A stretch of 64,000 bases of DNA from Nostoc spongiaeforme FACHB-130 (GCF_014698475.1 NZ_JACJTB010000008.1:1-64000); one strand, 5' to 3'; counted from the stretch's first letter, positions 46,230 to 56,657 are shown. A program made the numbers and translations. The notes: generated by a model from the sequence alone, not told the origin.

Positions 46230-48023
46230 TTACGAACACTGTTTAGCCGCCGATGGATCGCCAATGGGATGTAAGTCTGCTTCCCAGATACTGATATAAA
46301 TAAAATCACAATTCTGGCGGACGACTTGTCCTTTCACAGAGCCTAAATTAAAACTAAAATCATCTCTCTGACCTTGCTGGAGTTGTTGGAGTTTTTGCTG
46401 AATTTCGGGAGTGACTCGACCGTTGAGCATTCCACTTAAAGTATTTTGCATCACTTGTGGGTCTACTGATTGAGCAAATGCGGCTTCAGTTTGCACTAAT
46501 CTTCCCGACTTACGGTCGAATAAATAGCCCAAGTCGATTTGATTTGGGACTACTTTGTAAGTGACAGCGCGAGTATCACCCCACAAACCTCTTAAATTCT
46601 TTTTTGGTCTGCCCAGAGTTGCTTCTACGGTGCTTCTGTCTGTCCCTGTAGGAAAGGCGGGAACGCTTTGAAGGCTAGTTGTACTAACTTTTTTTCGGTT
46701 ATTTGGTTTTTCTGGCTCTACCGGGGGTGCTTCTGGTGTGGGACTGACTGTGGGTTGAGAATCAGTTGTGGTTGGGGAATTGTCAGGTTCTGAATTTACA
46801 GGCTGTTCATCGGTGATGACTGGAGATTCATTTGGAGAGTTAGAATCTGTTGTGCCGTTGTTAGCGGATAAAGTATCTGAATTGATTGGTTGTTGTGGGG
46901 GAGTGCGGGGTGTAGGAGAAGATGGGATGGCTGGTGGCTCGTTGGGTTCTAAAGATGAAATTGGAGATGGTGGAGACTCGGAATTGTTGGTGATGGGTGA
47001 TTCCGACGGTTGGGGACGGGTTAAGCGAGCTAGTCCTATCCCAGCCATTAAACCAAAGACGATTAAGCCACCAACTATCCAAATTGGTTTTTGGGAATTT
47101 TGCGGTGAAATTTTTGGGGGAGGAGAAACAGCTTGGGTTTGCTGAGTTGATGCTGTTTCAGGTGGACGAAAACTGCTAGTAGGGGATGGAGGCAGATTAG
47201 CTGTAGAGTTTAAAGCATAAAGCATTTTACTAGCAGTACTGTAGCGATCGCTCGCCTGGGGTTTAATTGCCTGATTCAGCACCATTGCTAGTTGGGGTGA
47301 CACTGGCGGCGCATAATTTTGCCAGAGAATTTCCCCGGTTTGTTGATGTGTGGGTAATTCTGAAGGCTGTTTTCCAGTCAAGAGATAAATCGCTGTTAAG
47401 CCTAAACTATAAATATCTGTAGCGTAAACTGGCCGTCCAATTGCTTGTTCGCTCGGCATGTATCCTGGTGTACCAATCACCATTGATTGTGTTGGATATC
47501 CTGGTTTAACTGCTACAGTGCGGATGGTTTCTTTGACTGCACCAAAATCAATCAACACAGGCTTGCTATCAACAGAGCGCAGAATAATATTATCTGGTTT
47601 GATGTCGCGGTGAATGATGCCCTTACTATGCACATAATCTAATACCGATAGCAGACTCAAAAGAATTTCTCGGACTATGGTTTCACTTTGGCATCCTTTC
47701 GTTTCGACAACATGAGTTAAGGTTTCACCGTGAATCCATTCTTGTACCAGATAAAACAGCCCATTTTCCGAAAAATAAGCATGGAGTCGAGGAATTTGGT
47801 CACTACTTTCGCCAAGATACTCTAAAGTAGCGGCTTCTCTTTCAAAACGTTGCTGAATCAAGGTGTAGGTTTGGGGATCATTGGCAATTGGTTTTAATTG
47901 CTTAATCACACAGCGACGGCGAGAAGGCATATGGGTATCTTCTGCCAAAAAGGTTTCCCCAAATCCACCAGCACCGAGTACCTGGATAACTTGATAGCGA
48001 TTATTCAGCAGAATAGATGTCAT
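46230..48023 (-). CDS. Membrane Ser/Thr protein kinase (Hanks type)
   Basis: A 597-residue kinase with all active-site features: Gly loop LGAGGFGETF, ATP Lys41 in VIKQL, HRDIKPDN, DFG and GTPGYMPSEQ. A membrane helix (IWIVGGLIVFGLMAGIGLA, about 315-335) is followed by a Pro/Ser/Thr-rich linker and an external domain (PAFPTGTDRSTVEATLGRPK, GLWGDTRAVTYKV, DLGYLFDRKSGR) found after many cyanobacterial kinases. It faces sasA convergently. The contrast with the degenerate kinase at 37290 is clear. Confidence 0.93.
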   Translation of the reverse strand: MTSILLNNRYQVIQVLGAGGFGETFLAEDTHMPSRRRCVIKQLKPIANDPQTYTLIQQRFEREAATLEYLGESSDQIPRLHAYFSENGLFYLVQEWIHGETLTHVVETKGCQSETIVREILLSLLSVLDYVHSKGIIHRDIKPDNIILRSVDSKPVLIDFGAVKETIRTVAVKPGYPTQSMVIGTPGYMPSEQAIGRPVYATDIYSLGLTAIYLLTGKQPSELPTHQQTGEILWQNYAPPVSPQLAMVLNQAIKPQASDRYSTASKMLYALNSTANLPPSPTSSFRPPETASTQQTQAVSPPPKISPQNSQKPIWIVGGLIVFGLMAGIGLARLTRPQPSESPITNNSESPPSPISSLEPNEPPAIPSSPTPRTPPQQPINSDTLSANNGTTDSNSPNESPVITDEQPVNSEPDNSPTTTDSQPTVSPTPEAPPVEPEKPNNRKKVSTTSLQSVPAFPTGTDRSTVEATLGRPKKNLRGLWGDTRAVTYKVVPNQIDLGYLFDRKSGRLVQTEAAFAQSVDPQVMQNTLSGMLNGRVTPEIQQKLQQLQQGQRDDFSFNLGSVKGQVVRQNCDFIYISIWEADLHPIGDPSAAKQCS

Positions 48024-49150
48024 GAACAGTTCAATATGTCCGCCATATTTAAATGTACATCACGATGTCAAAACAAATAATGTTCCCTTGTGTGATTGTG
48101 AGAGTGTATAAGCCGTTAAACATTTATTCTGCACATTGAAGCCGCAGGGGAGCAGGGGGTAGGGTGCAAGGGAGAGGGTTTAGAGCTTTATTTACCATTA
48201 AACATAGTGTAATTTAACTGACCATTAGCTTATAAAATAAACCTGGGCTGGGAGAGTTAGAGGTGATTTCTCAATGGCTGTAGAACAATATTGCCAATAC
48301 ATCAAACATCTTCTTTCTGAAAGACAAAAAGGAGCTGCAATTCAACAAAAATTGACTGCCGAAGAGTATGAAGTGCAAACAATTTTTGACGAACGGCAAG
48401 ACCACTATCAATTACTTTATATTGGTTGACTAGTTAATCAACGTGATTTTAGCTGTATTTCACATCTTGATATTAAAGATGGCTAAATTTGGATTCAACA
48501 TGAAAGTAATTTGGCATTTTGAGTAAACGTTTTGCCAAAATGAGAAAGCAATATGCCTTTTTGTCAACTCTCACTCTCAGCACCTCAGTACCTCTGAGTG
48601 AAAGCCAAAACTTCTATTAAAAACATCAGCCATCACATCACATAGAAGTATGCAATGAAGAGTGTTGAGTTAAAAGACTGCCCACAATTCAGCGTGGTAT
48701 CAACTTTCTCCCGGATACAAAGATTCCGCCCACAAAGAGCAGAGCTTTTACCTGAGTGCTAGAGTATTTGAGTAAGAAAAAGTACTCAGCATTCAGCACT
48801 AAGTTTTGGAAACATTGCCTAAAAACCGCATACAGAAACACAAAATGCAACCCACGCTACGGCAAAACAAGGATTAGTAGGCTTGACAAGTAGATGAATA
48901 TATGCGGTTGATTCTAGAGTCTTAGTGAGTTTGTGGAGCGTAGATGAAGTGATATCTAATACAAAGATTTTTCAGAGATAGGTGATAGTATATTCCAGTT
49001 TTGAAATTTAAAGCAATTGTTCCCTATTGAAATCACAAAAAATAGTAATGTCATCTATCTATAGTTGGGTTTTTTCATTAAAAATTTCCAGCTTGCCAAT
49101 GCTTAAAAGTATAGTGAAGCAGACACAACTTCTTGTTAAAAAACGCTGTT
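48024..49150. other. 1.1-kb region with a xisI pseudogene, otherwise non-coding
   Basis: Apart from the decayed xisI-like frame (48274-48522) I see no gene. The remainder is AT-rich, with a short purine-rich tract near 48150. The TPR-CHAT promoter probably lies in the last 150 bases. Confidence 0.55.
48274..48522 (+). pseudogene. xisI-like pseudogene
   Basis: ATG at 48274 opens a 51-codon frame (EQYCQYIKHLLSERQ, VQTIFDERQDHYQLLYIG) matching the start of XisI, a factor for fdxN-element excision in heterocystous cyanobacteria. A TGA at 48427 stands where the family has Trp. The frame then continues as VNQRDFSC-ISHLDIKDG, has a TAA at 48484 (family: Lys), IWIQHESN, and finally TGA at 48520. Two point nonsense mutations and a missing C-terminus show decay. 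No xisH partner is upstream. Confidence 0.8.
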
Positions 49151-52100
49151 ATGACTAAGAGAATCGAACGTCACCAGAAGCCAAGAAGATTTTTAGTAGC
49201 GTTTACCAGTCACCTTTCGCTTCTCTTAGTCAGCATCACAACTTTTGCTGAATCAGGTGTAGCTGCTAGAGATTATGCCCCTAAAATTACCATACAAGCA
49301 CAAATAGATTCATCAGTAGTTAATAGTTCTAATGCCGAGCAAATATTTCAGGAAGGAGAAGAATTGCTCAAGCTAGGAACAGCAACATCTTTTAGGCAAG
49401 CGATCGCTAAATTTGAAACCGCCTTAAAACTCTGGCAACAAACTGGAAATATCAAACAACAAGCCACCACACTTAACGAACTTGGTTTTATCTACAATGC
49501 TTTAGGCGATAAACAACAAGCTTTAATATTTTTCAACCAGTCCTTATCTCTGACAAAGCAAATCACAGATATAGCCGGTCAAGCAGTCACTCTCAATAAC
49601 ATTGGTGGCGTTTATGATGCCTTGGGAGACAAAAAAAAAGCATTGGATTGCTATAACCAGTCTTTATCTCTATCACAACAACTAGGAGATTTAATCTGGC
49701 AAGCAATCACCCTCAATAACATCGGTAATGTCTACAACGCCTTGGGAGAAAAACAGCAAGCACTGAAATATTATAATCAGTCCCTACCCATCTCCCGCAA
49801 AATGGGCGATAAAGCTCAAGAAGCAATCACTCTCAATAACATCGGCGGTGTTTACGATGCCTTGGGAGACAAACAGCAAGCTTTGACATACTACAGCAAA
49901 TCTTTACCTTTATCACGACAAGTCGGAGATAAAAACGGGCAAGCAGTCACTCTCAATAACATTGGTGGAATCTATGATGCGTTAGGAGATAAACACCAAG
50001 CATTAATGTACTATAACCAATCTATGTCTTTAAGACGGCAAGTCGGCGATAAAACAGGCGAAGCCATCACTCTCAACAATATTGCTGGGATCTATGATGC
50101 GTTAGGAGACAAACAGCAAGCACTCAACCATTACAATCAGTCTTTGAACTTATCCAGAAAAGTCGGAGATAAAACTGGACAAGCAGTCACTCTCAATAAT
50201 ATTGGCCGTGTCTATGATTCTCTAGCAGACAAACAGCAAGCACTCAAATACTACAATCAGTCTTTGCCCTTAAGACGACAAGTCGGAGATAAAACAGGCG
50301 AAGCTACTACTCTCAATAACATTGGTGGAGTTTACGACGGGTTAGGAGATAAACAGCAGGCGCTGGAATTTTATAATCAATCCCTAGCTTTATCACAAAA
50401 AGTAGGGGATAGAGCCGGCGAAGCTACAACCCTGAACAACCTTGGCGGTATTTACTCTACTTTGGGAGATAAACAGCAAGCTTTAAAATACTACAATCTA
50501 TCTCTACCCTTGAGGCGGCAAATTGGAGATAAAACAGGCGAAGCAGTTACCCTAAATAATATCGGCCGTGTCTACGATTTATTAGGAGACAAACAGCAGG
50601 CACTCAAATACTACAATCAATCAATGCCCTTGAGACGGCAAGTCGGGGATAGAACAGGCGAAGCTGTTACCCTGAATAACATCGGCCGTGTGTATGACTC
50701 ATTAGGCGAAAAACAAGAAGCACTCAAATACTACAACCAATCTTTATTTTTATCACGGCAAGTCAGAGACAAAGCCGGAGAAGCAACAACCCTAAATAAC
50801 ATTGGCGGTGTCTACACTGTGCTTGGAGACACACAAAAAGCTTTAGCATACTACAATCAATCACTGCCCCTCAGACAGCAAATGAAAGATAAAGCCGGGG
50901 AGGCCATCACCCTCTATAACATTGCTTATTTAGAACGTAATAGAGGTAATTTCCAAGAATCCCTAGCTAAAGTTGAAGCAGCTATTAAAATTATTGAAAA
51001 CCTACGGACTAAAATTACCAACGAACAACTACGTACATCTTATTTTGCTTCCCAACAAACCATTTACGAGTTTGCCAATGATTTATTAATGCAGTTGCAT
51101 AAAAAATATCCCCAGCAAGGCTACGATGCGTTAGCATTACAAAACAGTGAAAAATATCGTTCTCGCAGTTTGTTGGAACTACTCACAGAAGCTAATGCTA
51201 ATATTCGTCAAGGTGTGGAACCTAAATTACTAGAAACCGAACAAAACTTGCAACAACGATTGAATGCAACAGAGAAACTGCGTTTAGAACTTTACAACAG
51301 TGGTCAATACACACCAGAACAAGCCCAAGTCCTAGAAAACGAATTAACTTCACTTCTCAAAGAATATCAAGAAGTCCAAGCCAAAATTAGATTTACCAGT
51401 CCCAAATATGCGGCACTCACTCAACCCCAACCCCTTTCTCTCAAAGAAATTCAACAGCAAGTACTAGATGAAGAAACACTGTTATTAGAATACGCCTTGG
51501 GTGAAGAACGCAGCTATTTATGGGCAGTTAGTAAAAATAGTATTAGTAGTTATGAGTTACCTAAACGCGCAGAAATTGAAAAAGTCGTTAAGCAATTTAA
51601 CTATTTATTGAAAATACGTTACTACAACCTGACAGCCAATATAAAAATCGATGCAAGTTCTGGTTTAGGTGCTTTTAGTAGTTACGAAGTACTAGAAAAA
51701 CTCAATCAAATGTTGTTAGAACCAGTCGCAGCAAAAATCAAAAACAAGCGCCTGGTAATTGTTGGTGATGGTGCATTACAATATCTACCATTTTCTGCAC
51801 TACCTCAACCCGGAACATCAGGTAAAAACATCAAACCTCTGTTAGAAAGCAACGAAGTTCTTTATATACCATCCGCTTCTACTCTAGCAGTCATCAGGCG
51901 CGAACACAAAGAACGCAAAATACCGCCTAAAACCTTAGCTGTGATTGCAGATGCTGTATTTAGCTATGATGATGAACGCCTGACTAGAATTATCCATAAA
52001 CCCATACCCAAGCCAAACATTCCCTTCATCAACCCTAATTTCTCTTTTGAGCGTTTATCTTTCACTCGCCAAGAAGCCGAGGGAATTTTAGCTTTAGTCC

Positions 52101-52624
52101 CCAAATCTCTCACTCTGCAAGCATTAGACTTTGCAGCTAACCGAACTTTTGCCACTAGTTCTCAGCTGAGTGAATACCGCATTATTCATTTTGCCACCCA
52201 CGGCATTTTAGATACCAAAAATCCGGCTTTATCTGGTGTAGTACTGTCACTATTTGACGAAAAAGGAAGGTTGCAAAATGGTTTTTTGCGATTGCAAGAT
52301 ATTTTTAATCTCAAACTACCAGCAGAATTAATTGTCCTCAGTGCTTGCGAAACTGGCTTAAGCCAACAAATCAAAGGCGAAGGATTAGTAGGATTAGCCA
52401 GAGGATTTATGTACGCTGGGAGTCCGCGTGTGTTAGTCAGTTTATGGAATGTTGATGATGAAGCGACATCCCAATTGATGAAAGCATTTTATACTAAAAT
52501 TCTCAAACAAGAATTAACCCCGGCGGCGGCACTGCGAGAAGCTAGGTTAGAACTGTGGCGAGATGAAAATTATTCTGCACCTTATTATTGGGCTGGTTTT
52601 ACCTTACAAGGTGAGTGGAAATAA
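49151..52624 (+). CDS. Exported TPR-CHAT protein
   Basis: A 1157-residue protein. A signal-like N-terminus (FTSHLSLLLVSITTFAESGV) is followed by 12 almost identical 40-residue TPR units plus a partial thirteenth (consensus TLNNIGGVYDALGDKQQAL, then YYNQSLPLRRQVGDKTGEA), a helical spacer, and a C-terminal CHAT domain with catalytic His1017 (HFATHG) and Cys1066 (LSACETG), ending YYWAGFTLQGEW. It is a caspase-like protease candidate with a large protein-binding array. ATG 49151 is preferred to a TTG six codons earlier. Monocistronic. Confidence 0.92.
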   Translation: MTKRIERHQKPRRFLVAFTSHLSLLLVSITTFAESGVAARDYAPKITIQAQIDSSVVNSSNAEQIFQEGEELLKLGTATSFRQAIAKFETALKLWQQTGNIKQQATTLNELGFIYNALGDKQQALIFFNQSLSLTKQITDIAGQAVTLNNIGGVYDALGDKKKALDCYNQSLSLSQQLGDLIWQAITLNNIGNVYNALGEKQQALKYYNQSLPISRKMGDKAQEAITLNNIGGVYDALGDKQQALTYYSKSLPLSRQVGDKNGQAVTLNNIGGIYDALGDKHQALMYYNQSMSLRRQVGDKTGEAITLNNIAGIYDALGDKQQALNHYNQSLNLSRKVGDKTGQAVTLNNIGRVYDSLADKQQALKYYNQSLPLRRQVGDKTGEATTLNNIGGVYDGLGDKQQALEFYNQSLALSQKVGDRAGEATTLNNLGGIYSTLGDKQQALKYYNLSLPLRRQIGDKTGEAVTLNNIGRVYDLLGDKQQALKYYNQSMPLRRQVGDRTGEAVTLNNIGRVYDSLGEKQEALKYYNQSLFLSRQVRDKAGEATTLNNIGGVYTVLGDTQKALAYYNQSLPLRQQMKDKAGEAITLYNIAYLERNRGNFQESLAKVEAAIKIIENLRTKITNEQLRTSYFASQQTIYEFANDLLMQLHKKYPQQGYDALALQNSEKYRSRSLLELLTEANANIRQGVEPKLLETEQNLQQRLNATEKLRLELYNSGQYTPEQAQVLENELTSLLKEYQEVQAKIRFTSPKYAALTQPQPLSLKEIQQQVLDEETLLLEYALGEERSYLWAVSKNSISSYELPKRAEIEKVVKQFNYLLKIRYYNLTANIKIDASSGLGAFSSYEVLEKLNQMLLEPVAAKIKNKRLVIVGDGALQYLPFSALPQPGTSGKNIKPLLESNEVLYIPSASTLAVIRREHKERKIPPKTLAVIADAVFSYDDERLTRIIHKPIPKPNIPFINPNFSFERLSFTRQEAEGILALVPKSLTLQALDFAANRTFATSSQLSEYRIIHFATHGILDTKNPALSGVVLSLFDEKGRLQNGFLRLQDIFNLKLPAELIVLSACETGLSQQIKGEGLVGLARGFMYAGSPRVLVSLWNVDDEATSQLMKAFYTKILKQELTPAAALREARLELWRDENYSAPYYWAGFTLQGEWK
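49458..50930 (+). repeat. 120-bp tandem repeats encoding TPR units
   Basis: Twelve in-frame 120-bp units with high mutual DNA similarity (for example the recurring ggagataaacagcaagc and aataacatcgg blocks). This is recent expansion or gene conversion within the gene; copy number may vary among strains. Confidence 0.85.
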
Positions 52625-52748
52625 TAATATCGTGTCCGGTAAAAGAATATCATCAAGACCGCAGGGGGCAGAGTGAGAAAGAGTTTTGTCTTTCTGCACA
52701 GATGCTAAATCATCATTGATTTGCTGGACATGATCAGCTGTTAAACGT

Positions 52749-53228
52749 TTAATGATTTGCTAATTCTGATAGTTTATTAAGTACAGCTTGAGCATGACCT
52801 TTGGCTTTGACGTTTGGCCAAGCATAAGCAATGATTTTATCTGGGGAAATGAGGAAAGTGGAGCGCACAATTCCCATATATTCTTTACCCATAAACTTTT
52901 TTAATTGCCACGCACCATAGGAATCTGCTAGTTGATGTTCTGGGTCACTCAACAAGGTAATTGACAAGTTATGTTTGTTGATAAACTTGCAATGAGACTT
53001 AATCGAATCGGGACTTACGCCGATGATTTTAGCTTTCAATTTGCTAAATTCTGCATTTAATTGGGTAAAGTCTTGGGCTTCTGTGGTGCAACCAGGAGTG
53101 TCATCTTTAGGATAAAAATAAAGGACAATCCATTGACCATTAAAATCATCTAGACTTACTAAATGATCATTTTGGTCTGGTGTAGAAAAAGTGGGGGCAG
53201 GTTGTCCAGCTTGGGGAATGTTGCTCAT
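52749..53228 (-). CDS. Peroxiredoxin (PrxQ/BCP type)
   Basis: A 159-residue thiol peroxidase. The active site is YPKDDTPGCTTEAQDF with peroxidatic Cys47; typical blocks are IIGVSPDSIKSH and STFLISPDKI. The usual resolving Cys five residues after Cys47 is absent; the only other Cys is Cys80, so it may be a 1-Cys or atypical form. The start MSNIPQAGQ (53228) is chosen; the longer frame to 53285 has 19 unlikely residues. Confidence 0.92.
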   Translation of the reverse strand: MSNIPQAGQPAPTFSTPDQNDHLVSLDDFNGQWIVLYFYPKDDTPGCTTEAQDFTQLNAEFSKLKAKIIGVSPDSIKSHCKFINKHNLSITLLSDPEHQLADSYGAWQLKKFMGKEYMGIVRSTFLISPDKIIAYAWPNVKAKGHAQAVLNKLSELANH

Positions 53229-53287
53229 GGTATGACTAAAAAATAGCGATCGCCTCAAAATTTTACCTAAATTTGGCGATCGCACTC

Positions 53288-53446
53288 ACCCGAATTTCTC
53301 ACGTATGGGTAGCGGGTGTGGTGAGTTTGGGGAGTGTGGGGAGTGTGGGAAGAGAGGGGGGAAAGATTTCTTCACCATCCTCCCACACCTCCCACACCTC
53401 CCACCCTTCCCACACCCCTGGATTTCTCTCTTGTGAGAAATCCAGG
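53288..53446. repeat. Small inverted-end element, family C copy 2
   Basis: About 159 bp, inverted relative to 41863-42003, with the same ends (acccgaatttctc, gagaaatccagg) and the same acgtatgggtagcgggtgt border. It sits between the peroxiredoxin promoter and the Nudix stop. Confidence 0.8.
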
Positions 53447-53463
53447 ACTCAGCACTCAGCACT

Positions 53464-53889
53464 TTACTTACTCATAAAATCCAGCATAATTTTTTGGTGC
53501 ATTGTCCCCAATGGTCGAACTTCGCCGGCTACAGCTGAGTAACAATTACCACGGCGAATGTCTTCGGCTGTTAACAGTCCCATGTCCCAGCCTTCATTGA
53601 GTACTAGTTGATTAATATCTACCAACAAAGGCGCTTGAAAAACATGGCGGATGACTTTTTCATCAGGGTAACAGCCAAATTCAGCGAATGTTGGCAAACG
53701 ATAACCGATTTCTTCCAGAATTTCCCTTTGGACGGCGACGGCTGGTGTTTCACCGGGTTCGATGTGTCCGCCAAAAAAAGCCCAGCAACCGGCAGCCGGA
53801 ATATTGGGGATATTGTCGCGCAGTTGCATGAGATACTTGTTGTCTTGGTAAAGAATAGCGATCGCTACTTCTGGTAATTGATTGGTCAT
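53464..53889 (-). CDS. Nudix hydrolase
   Basis: A 141-residue pyrophosphohydrolase. The Nudix box is complete in GGHIEPGETPAVAVQREI plus LEEIGY (G-x5-E-x7-RE-x2-EE-x-G). Substrate unknown; such enzymes clean up nucleotide derivatives. It starts 18 bases after the lipoprotein gene stop, so the two form an operon. Confidence 0.92.
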   Translation of the reverse strand: MTNQLPEVAIAILYQDNKYLMQLRDNIPNIPAAGCWAFFGGHIEPGETPAVAVQREILEEIGYRLPTFAEFGCYPDEKVIRHVFQAPLLVDINQLVLNEGWDMGLLTAEDIRRGNCYSAVAGEVRPLGTMHQKIMLDFMSK

Positions 53890-53907
53890 AAAATTGACAC
53901 TTAAAAA

Positions 53908-54297
53908 TTACTCTTCTGTTATATATACTTCGCCAAAATCTTGCCCAGCGATAGGGATACTTTTGTAGCTAACTTTACCTTTTAATACGACTTGAGTGCC
54001 TTTTTGCAAATTGCTTTGATTAGTAATTACCCAAATTTTGCCAGTAGAATCATCAATTTGGTACGCCCACTGCTTCATCAGTGGTACTTGCTTTTCTACC
54101 TTACCTTGGATATACACAGTATCCGGTTTTTTGGGTTTGGCTTGAATGTCAGCAATTTGAGTCACATTGCTACCAAAGATAAAATTGCTACCTTTGATTT
54201 CTGGCAGTCTCCAAGCCGCACAACTAGAAAGCCCCGCCACTAGGACAAAATAGCAAAGTATACGGTAATAATTTGGCGATTTGTGCATCCGTCTCAT
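53908..54297 (-). CDS. Small lipoprotein with OB-fold-like domain
   Basis: A 129-residue lipoprotein, lipobox LSSC (Cys26). The mature part (YIQGKVEKQVPLMKQWAYQI, DDSTGKIWVITNQ, GTQVVLKGKV) looks like an OB-fold of the type seen in small exported stress proteins. Function unknown. First gene of a two-gene unit with the Nudix gene. Confidence 0.75.
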   Translation of the reverse strand: MRRMHKSPNYYRILCYFVLVAGLSSCAAWRLPEIKGSNFIFGSNVTQIADIQAKPKKPDTVYIQGKVEKQVPLMKQWAYQIDDSTGKIWVITNQSNLQKGTQVVLKGKVSYKSIPIAGQDFGEVYITEE

Positions 54298-54718
54298 AAG
54301 TAATGGGGAGTTGGGAGTAGAAAACTTTCCTTCTGTTTTACTATTACCTGTTGACTTTTAGCCCTTCCCTGTTCCCTGGTTGATGATTTTGGTGAAGGAG
54401 AAGTGAAAGGAGACAAGGGCGACAAGGAGACAAGGAGAAAATGATTGTAATTTCTCCTCTCTTCAACCCCCTGCACCCTGCACCCTTGCCCCCAGCCCCC
54501 TACACCCCATTCCCAACTCCCAACTCCCCACTCCCTCCCACTAAGATTTCATAGTTTTATCCGTCAGATTCGACAAGGGATCTGAGAAGATGAACAAGTA
54601 TGGTCTTGTGGTAAAAGAGGTGCAACAACAATTAACAGCCAAAAACCTTTCAAACCGTTGACTCCGCTACAGACAATTTACATTTTGGATTTTAGAGGCG
54701 AATCTTCTGAGGATTCTC
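54298..54718. other. Gene-free region with tandem repeats before folD
   Basis: gacaagg and ccctgca/ccccc low-complexity repeats (54398-54535), then a short unique stretch ending in a weak gaatc/gattc hairpin just before the folD start. No gene is supported. Confidence 0.5.
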
Positions 54719-55594
54719 ATGGAAACAACAACTGCCAAACTTCTTGATGGTAAAGCGTTAGCAGCAAAAATTCACCAGCAACTTAAAACCCAAATTCACC
54801 AATTACAAGCCAAAGTAGGCCGCCCTCCTGGTTTAGCCGTGTTGATGGTTGGTGATAACCCCGCATCAGCAGCTTATGTCCGCAATAAAGAAAAAGCCTG
54901 CGCTAAGGTGGGTATTGCTTCTTTTGGTAAGCATTTTCCTCAAGAAACTAGCCAACAAGAATTAGAGGCGGTGATTGCCGAACTCAACGAAGATCAACGA
55001 GTTGATGGAATTTTGGTACAGCTACCCTTACCTGACCATTTAGATGCAGTCTTCTTGTTACATCAAATACATCCCGATAAAGATGCGGATGGACTGCACC
55101 CAGTTAATTTAGGGCGATTGGTACGCGGTGAAAGTGGTTTACGTAGTTGCACTCCTGCGGGAGTCATGCACTTGCTGGCAGAATATAATATTCCTCTGCG
55201 GGGAAAAAATGCAGTGGTGATAGGGCGCAGTATTTTAGTAGGGAAGCCAATGGCTTTGATGCTACTAGAAGCGGATGCTACTGTTACCATTGCCCATTCG
55301 CGATCGCAAAATCTTGCCAGCATCACCAAGAATGCCGATATTATCATCGCCGCCGTTGGTCGTCCAGGACTCATTACCGCCGACATGGTAAAACAGGGTG
55401 CGATCGTGGTAGATGTGGGGATGAACCGCGTCACTGATGCCAATGGCAATAGTCGCTTAGTCGGCGATGTCGATTTGGAATCAATTGCAGGTGTGGCAGA
55501 ATATTTCACCCCAGTTCCTGGTGGTGTCGGCCCTATGACCGTTGCCATATTATTGCAAAACACATTTACTAGCTATTTGCGGGCTACAAGCTAG
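54719..55594 (+). CDS. folD: Methylenetetrahydrofolate dehydrogenase/cyclohydrolase
   Basis: A 291-residue bifunctional enzyme interconverting methylene-, methenyl- and formyl-tetrahydrofolate. Signature parts are [19 protein letters not shown] (catalytic Lys), [37 protein letters not shown] and [13 protein letters not shown]. Complete and typical. Followed at 133 bases by crtE and then a DUF212 gene on the same strand. Confidence 0.97.
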   Translation: METTTAKLLDGKALAAKIHQQLKTQIHQLQAKVGRPPGLAVLMVGDNPASAAYVRNKEKACAKVGIASFGKHFPQETSQQELEAVIAELNEDQRVDGILVQLPLPDHLDAVFLLHQIHPDKDADGLHPVNLGRLVRGESGLRSCTPAGVMHLLAEYNIPLRGKNAVVIGRSILVGKPMALMLLEADATVTIAHSRSQNLASITKNADIIIAAVGRPGLITADMVKQGAIVVDVGMNRVTDANGNSRLVGDVDLESIAGVAEYFTPVPGGVGPMTVAILLQNTFTSYLRATS

Positions 55595-55727
55595 TCAAAA
55601 GAAAAGTTATCAGTTATGAATTTTTAACTCCCGATTCATCCTGCATAACTTTTCAGCACCAAAGCCCCGTAAAATTGTGACGTATAAGACAAACAGCCAA
55701 AAGCCAAAAATTGAAGGAATTATAAGA

Positions 55728-56657
55728 ATGGTAGCAGCTGATAACCTTCAGAAGATGCCAGAAACAGCAACCTTTAACCTTGCCGCTTATCTCAAAGAAC
55801 GTCAAAAGCTTTGTGATACTGCTCTGGATAAATCTATGCCCGTCATATATCCAGAAACAATTTATGAATCAATGCGCTACTCTCTCCTAGCTGGAGGTAA
55901 GCGGGTACGTCCCATTCTCTGCCTTGCTACCTGTGAAATGATGGGCGGTACCATCGAAATGGCTATGCCTACAGCTTGTGCTGTAGAAATGATTCACACA
56001 ATGTCATTAATTCACGATGACCTACCAGCAATGGACAATGATGATTATCGTCGTGGTAGATTGACGAATCACAAAGTCTATGGGGATGATATTGCCATTT
56101 TGGCTGGCGATGGCTTACTCGCCTTTGCTTTTGAACTGGTTGCCACTCAAACACCAGAAAATGTTCCTAGAGATAAAGTTTTGCAGGTAATTGCTCGCTT
56201 AGGCAGAGCTTTGGGCGCAGCAGGTTTAGTTGGTGGGCAAGTGGTAGATTTGGAGTCAGAAGGTAAATCTGATATTTCCCTCGAAACCCTCAACTTTATT
56301 CATAACCATAAAACTGCTGCCCTTTTGGAAGCTTGCGTCGTGTGTGGTGGTATCTTAGCCGGAGCCGCAGCAGACGACATACAAAGATTAACTCGCTACT
56401 CACAAAACATCGGTCTGGCATTCCAAATTATTGATGATATTTTGGATGTCACTGCCACTCAAGAACAATTAGGTAAAACTGCTGGTAAAGACCTTGTAGC
56501 CAAAAAAGTTACCTATCCTAGCCTGTGGGGAATTGAGGAATCACGCGCTAAAGCTCAACAACTAATTGAGTCAGCTTGTGCAGAATTAGAACCTTATGGT
56601 AGTCTGGCACAACCACTCAAAGCCATAGCCCACTTTATTGTGAATCGCAATAACTAG
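55728..56657 (+). CDS. crtE: Geranylgeranyl diphosphate synthase
   Basis: A 309-residue prenyltransferase that supplies C20 chains for carotenoids, phytol and tocopherol. Both Asp-rich motifs are present ([13 protein letters not shown] and IIDDILD), along with [12 protein letters not shown] and [12 protein letters not shown]. The start is [10 protein letters not shown] at 55728 with an AAGGA site 10 bases upstream; a GTG 17 codons earlier adds low-quality sequence. Confidence 0.95.
   Translation: MVAADNLQKMPETATFNLAAYLKERQKLCDTALDKSMPVIYPETIYESMRYSLLAGGKRVRPILCLATCEMMGGTIEMAMPTACAVEMIHTMSLIHDDLPAMDNDDYRRGRLTNHKVYGDDIAILAGDGLLAFAFELVATQTPENVPRDKVLQVIARLGRALGAAGLVGGQVVDLESEGKSDISLETLNFIHNHKTAALLEACVVCGGILAGAAADDIQRLTRYSQNIGLAFQIIDDILDVTATQEQLGKTAGKDLVAKKVTYPSLWGIEESRAKAQQLIESACAELEPYGSLAQPLKAIAHFIVNRNN

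Noticed and set aside
49458-50930. Regular repeats resembling a CRISPR or satellite array
   Set aside because: The 120-bp period is in frame and encodes TPR units; there are no spacers. No CRISPR array was seen in the window.
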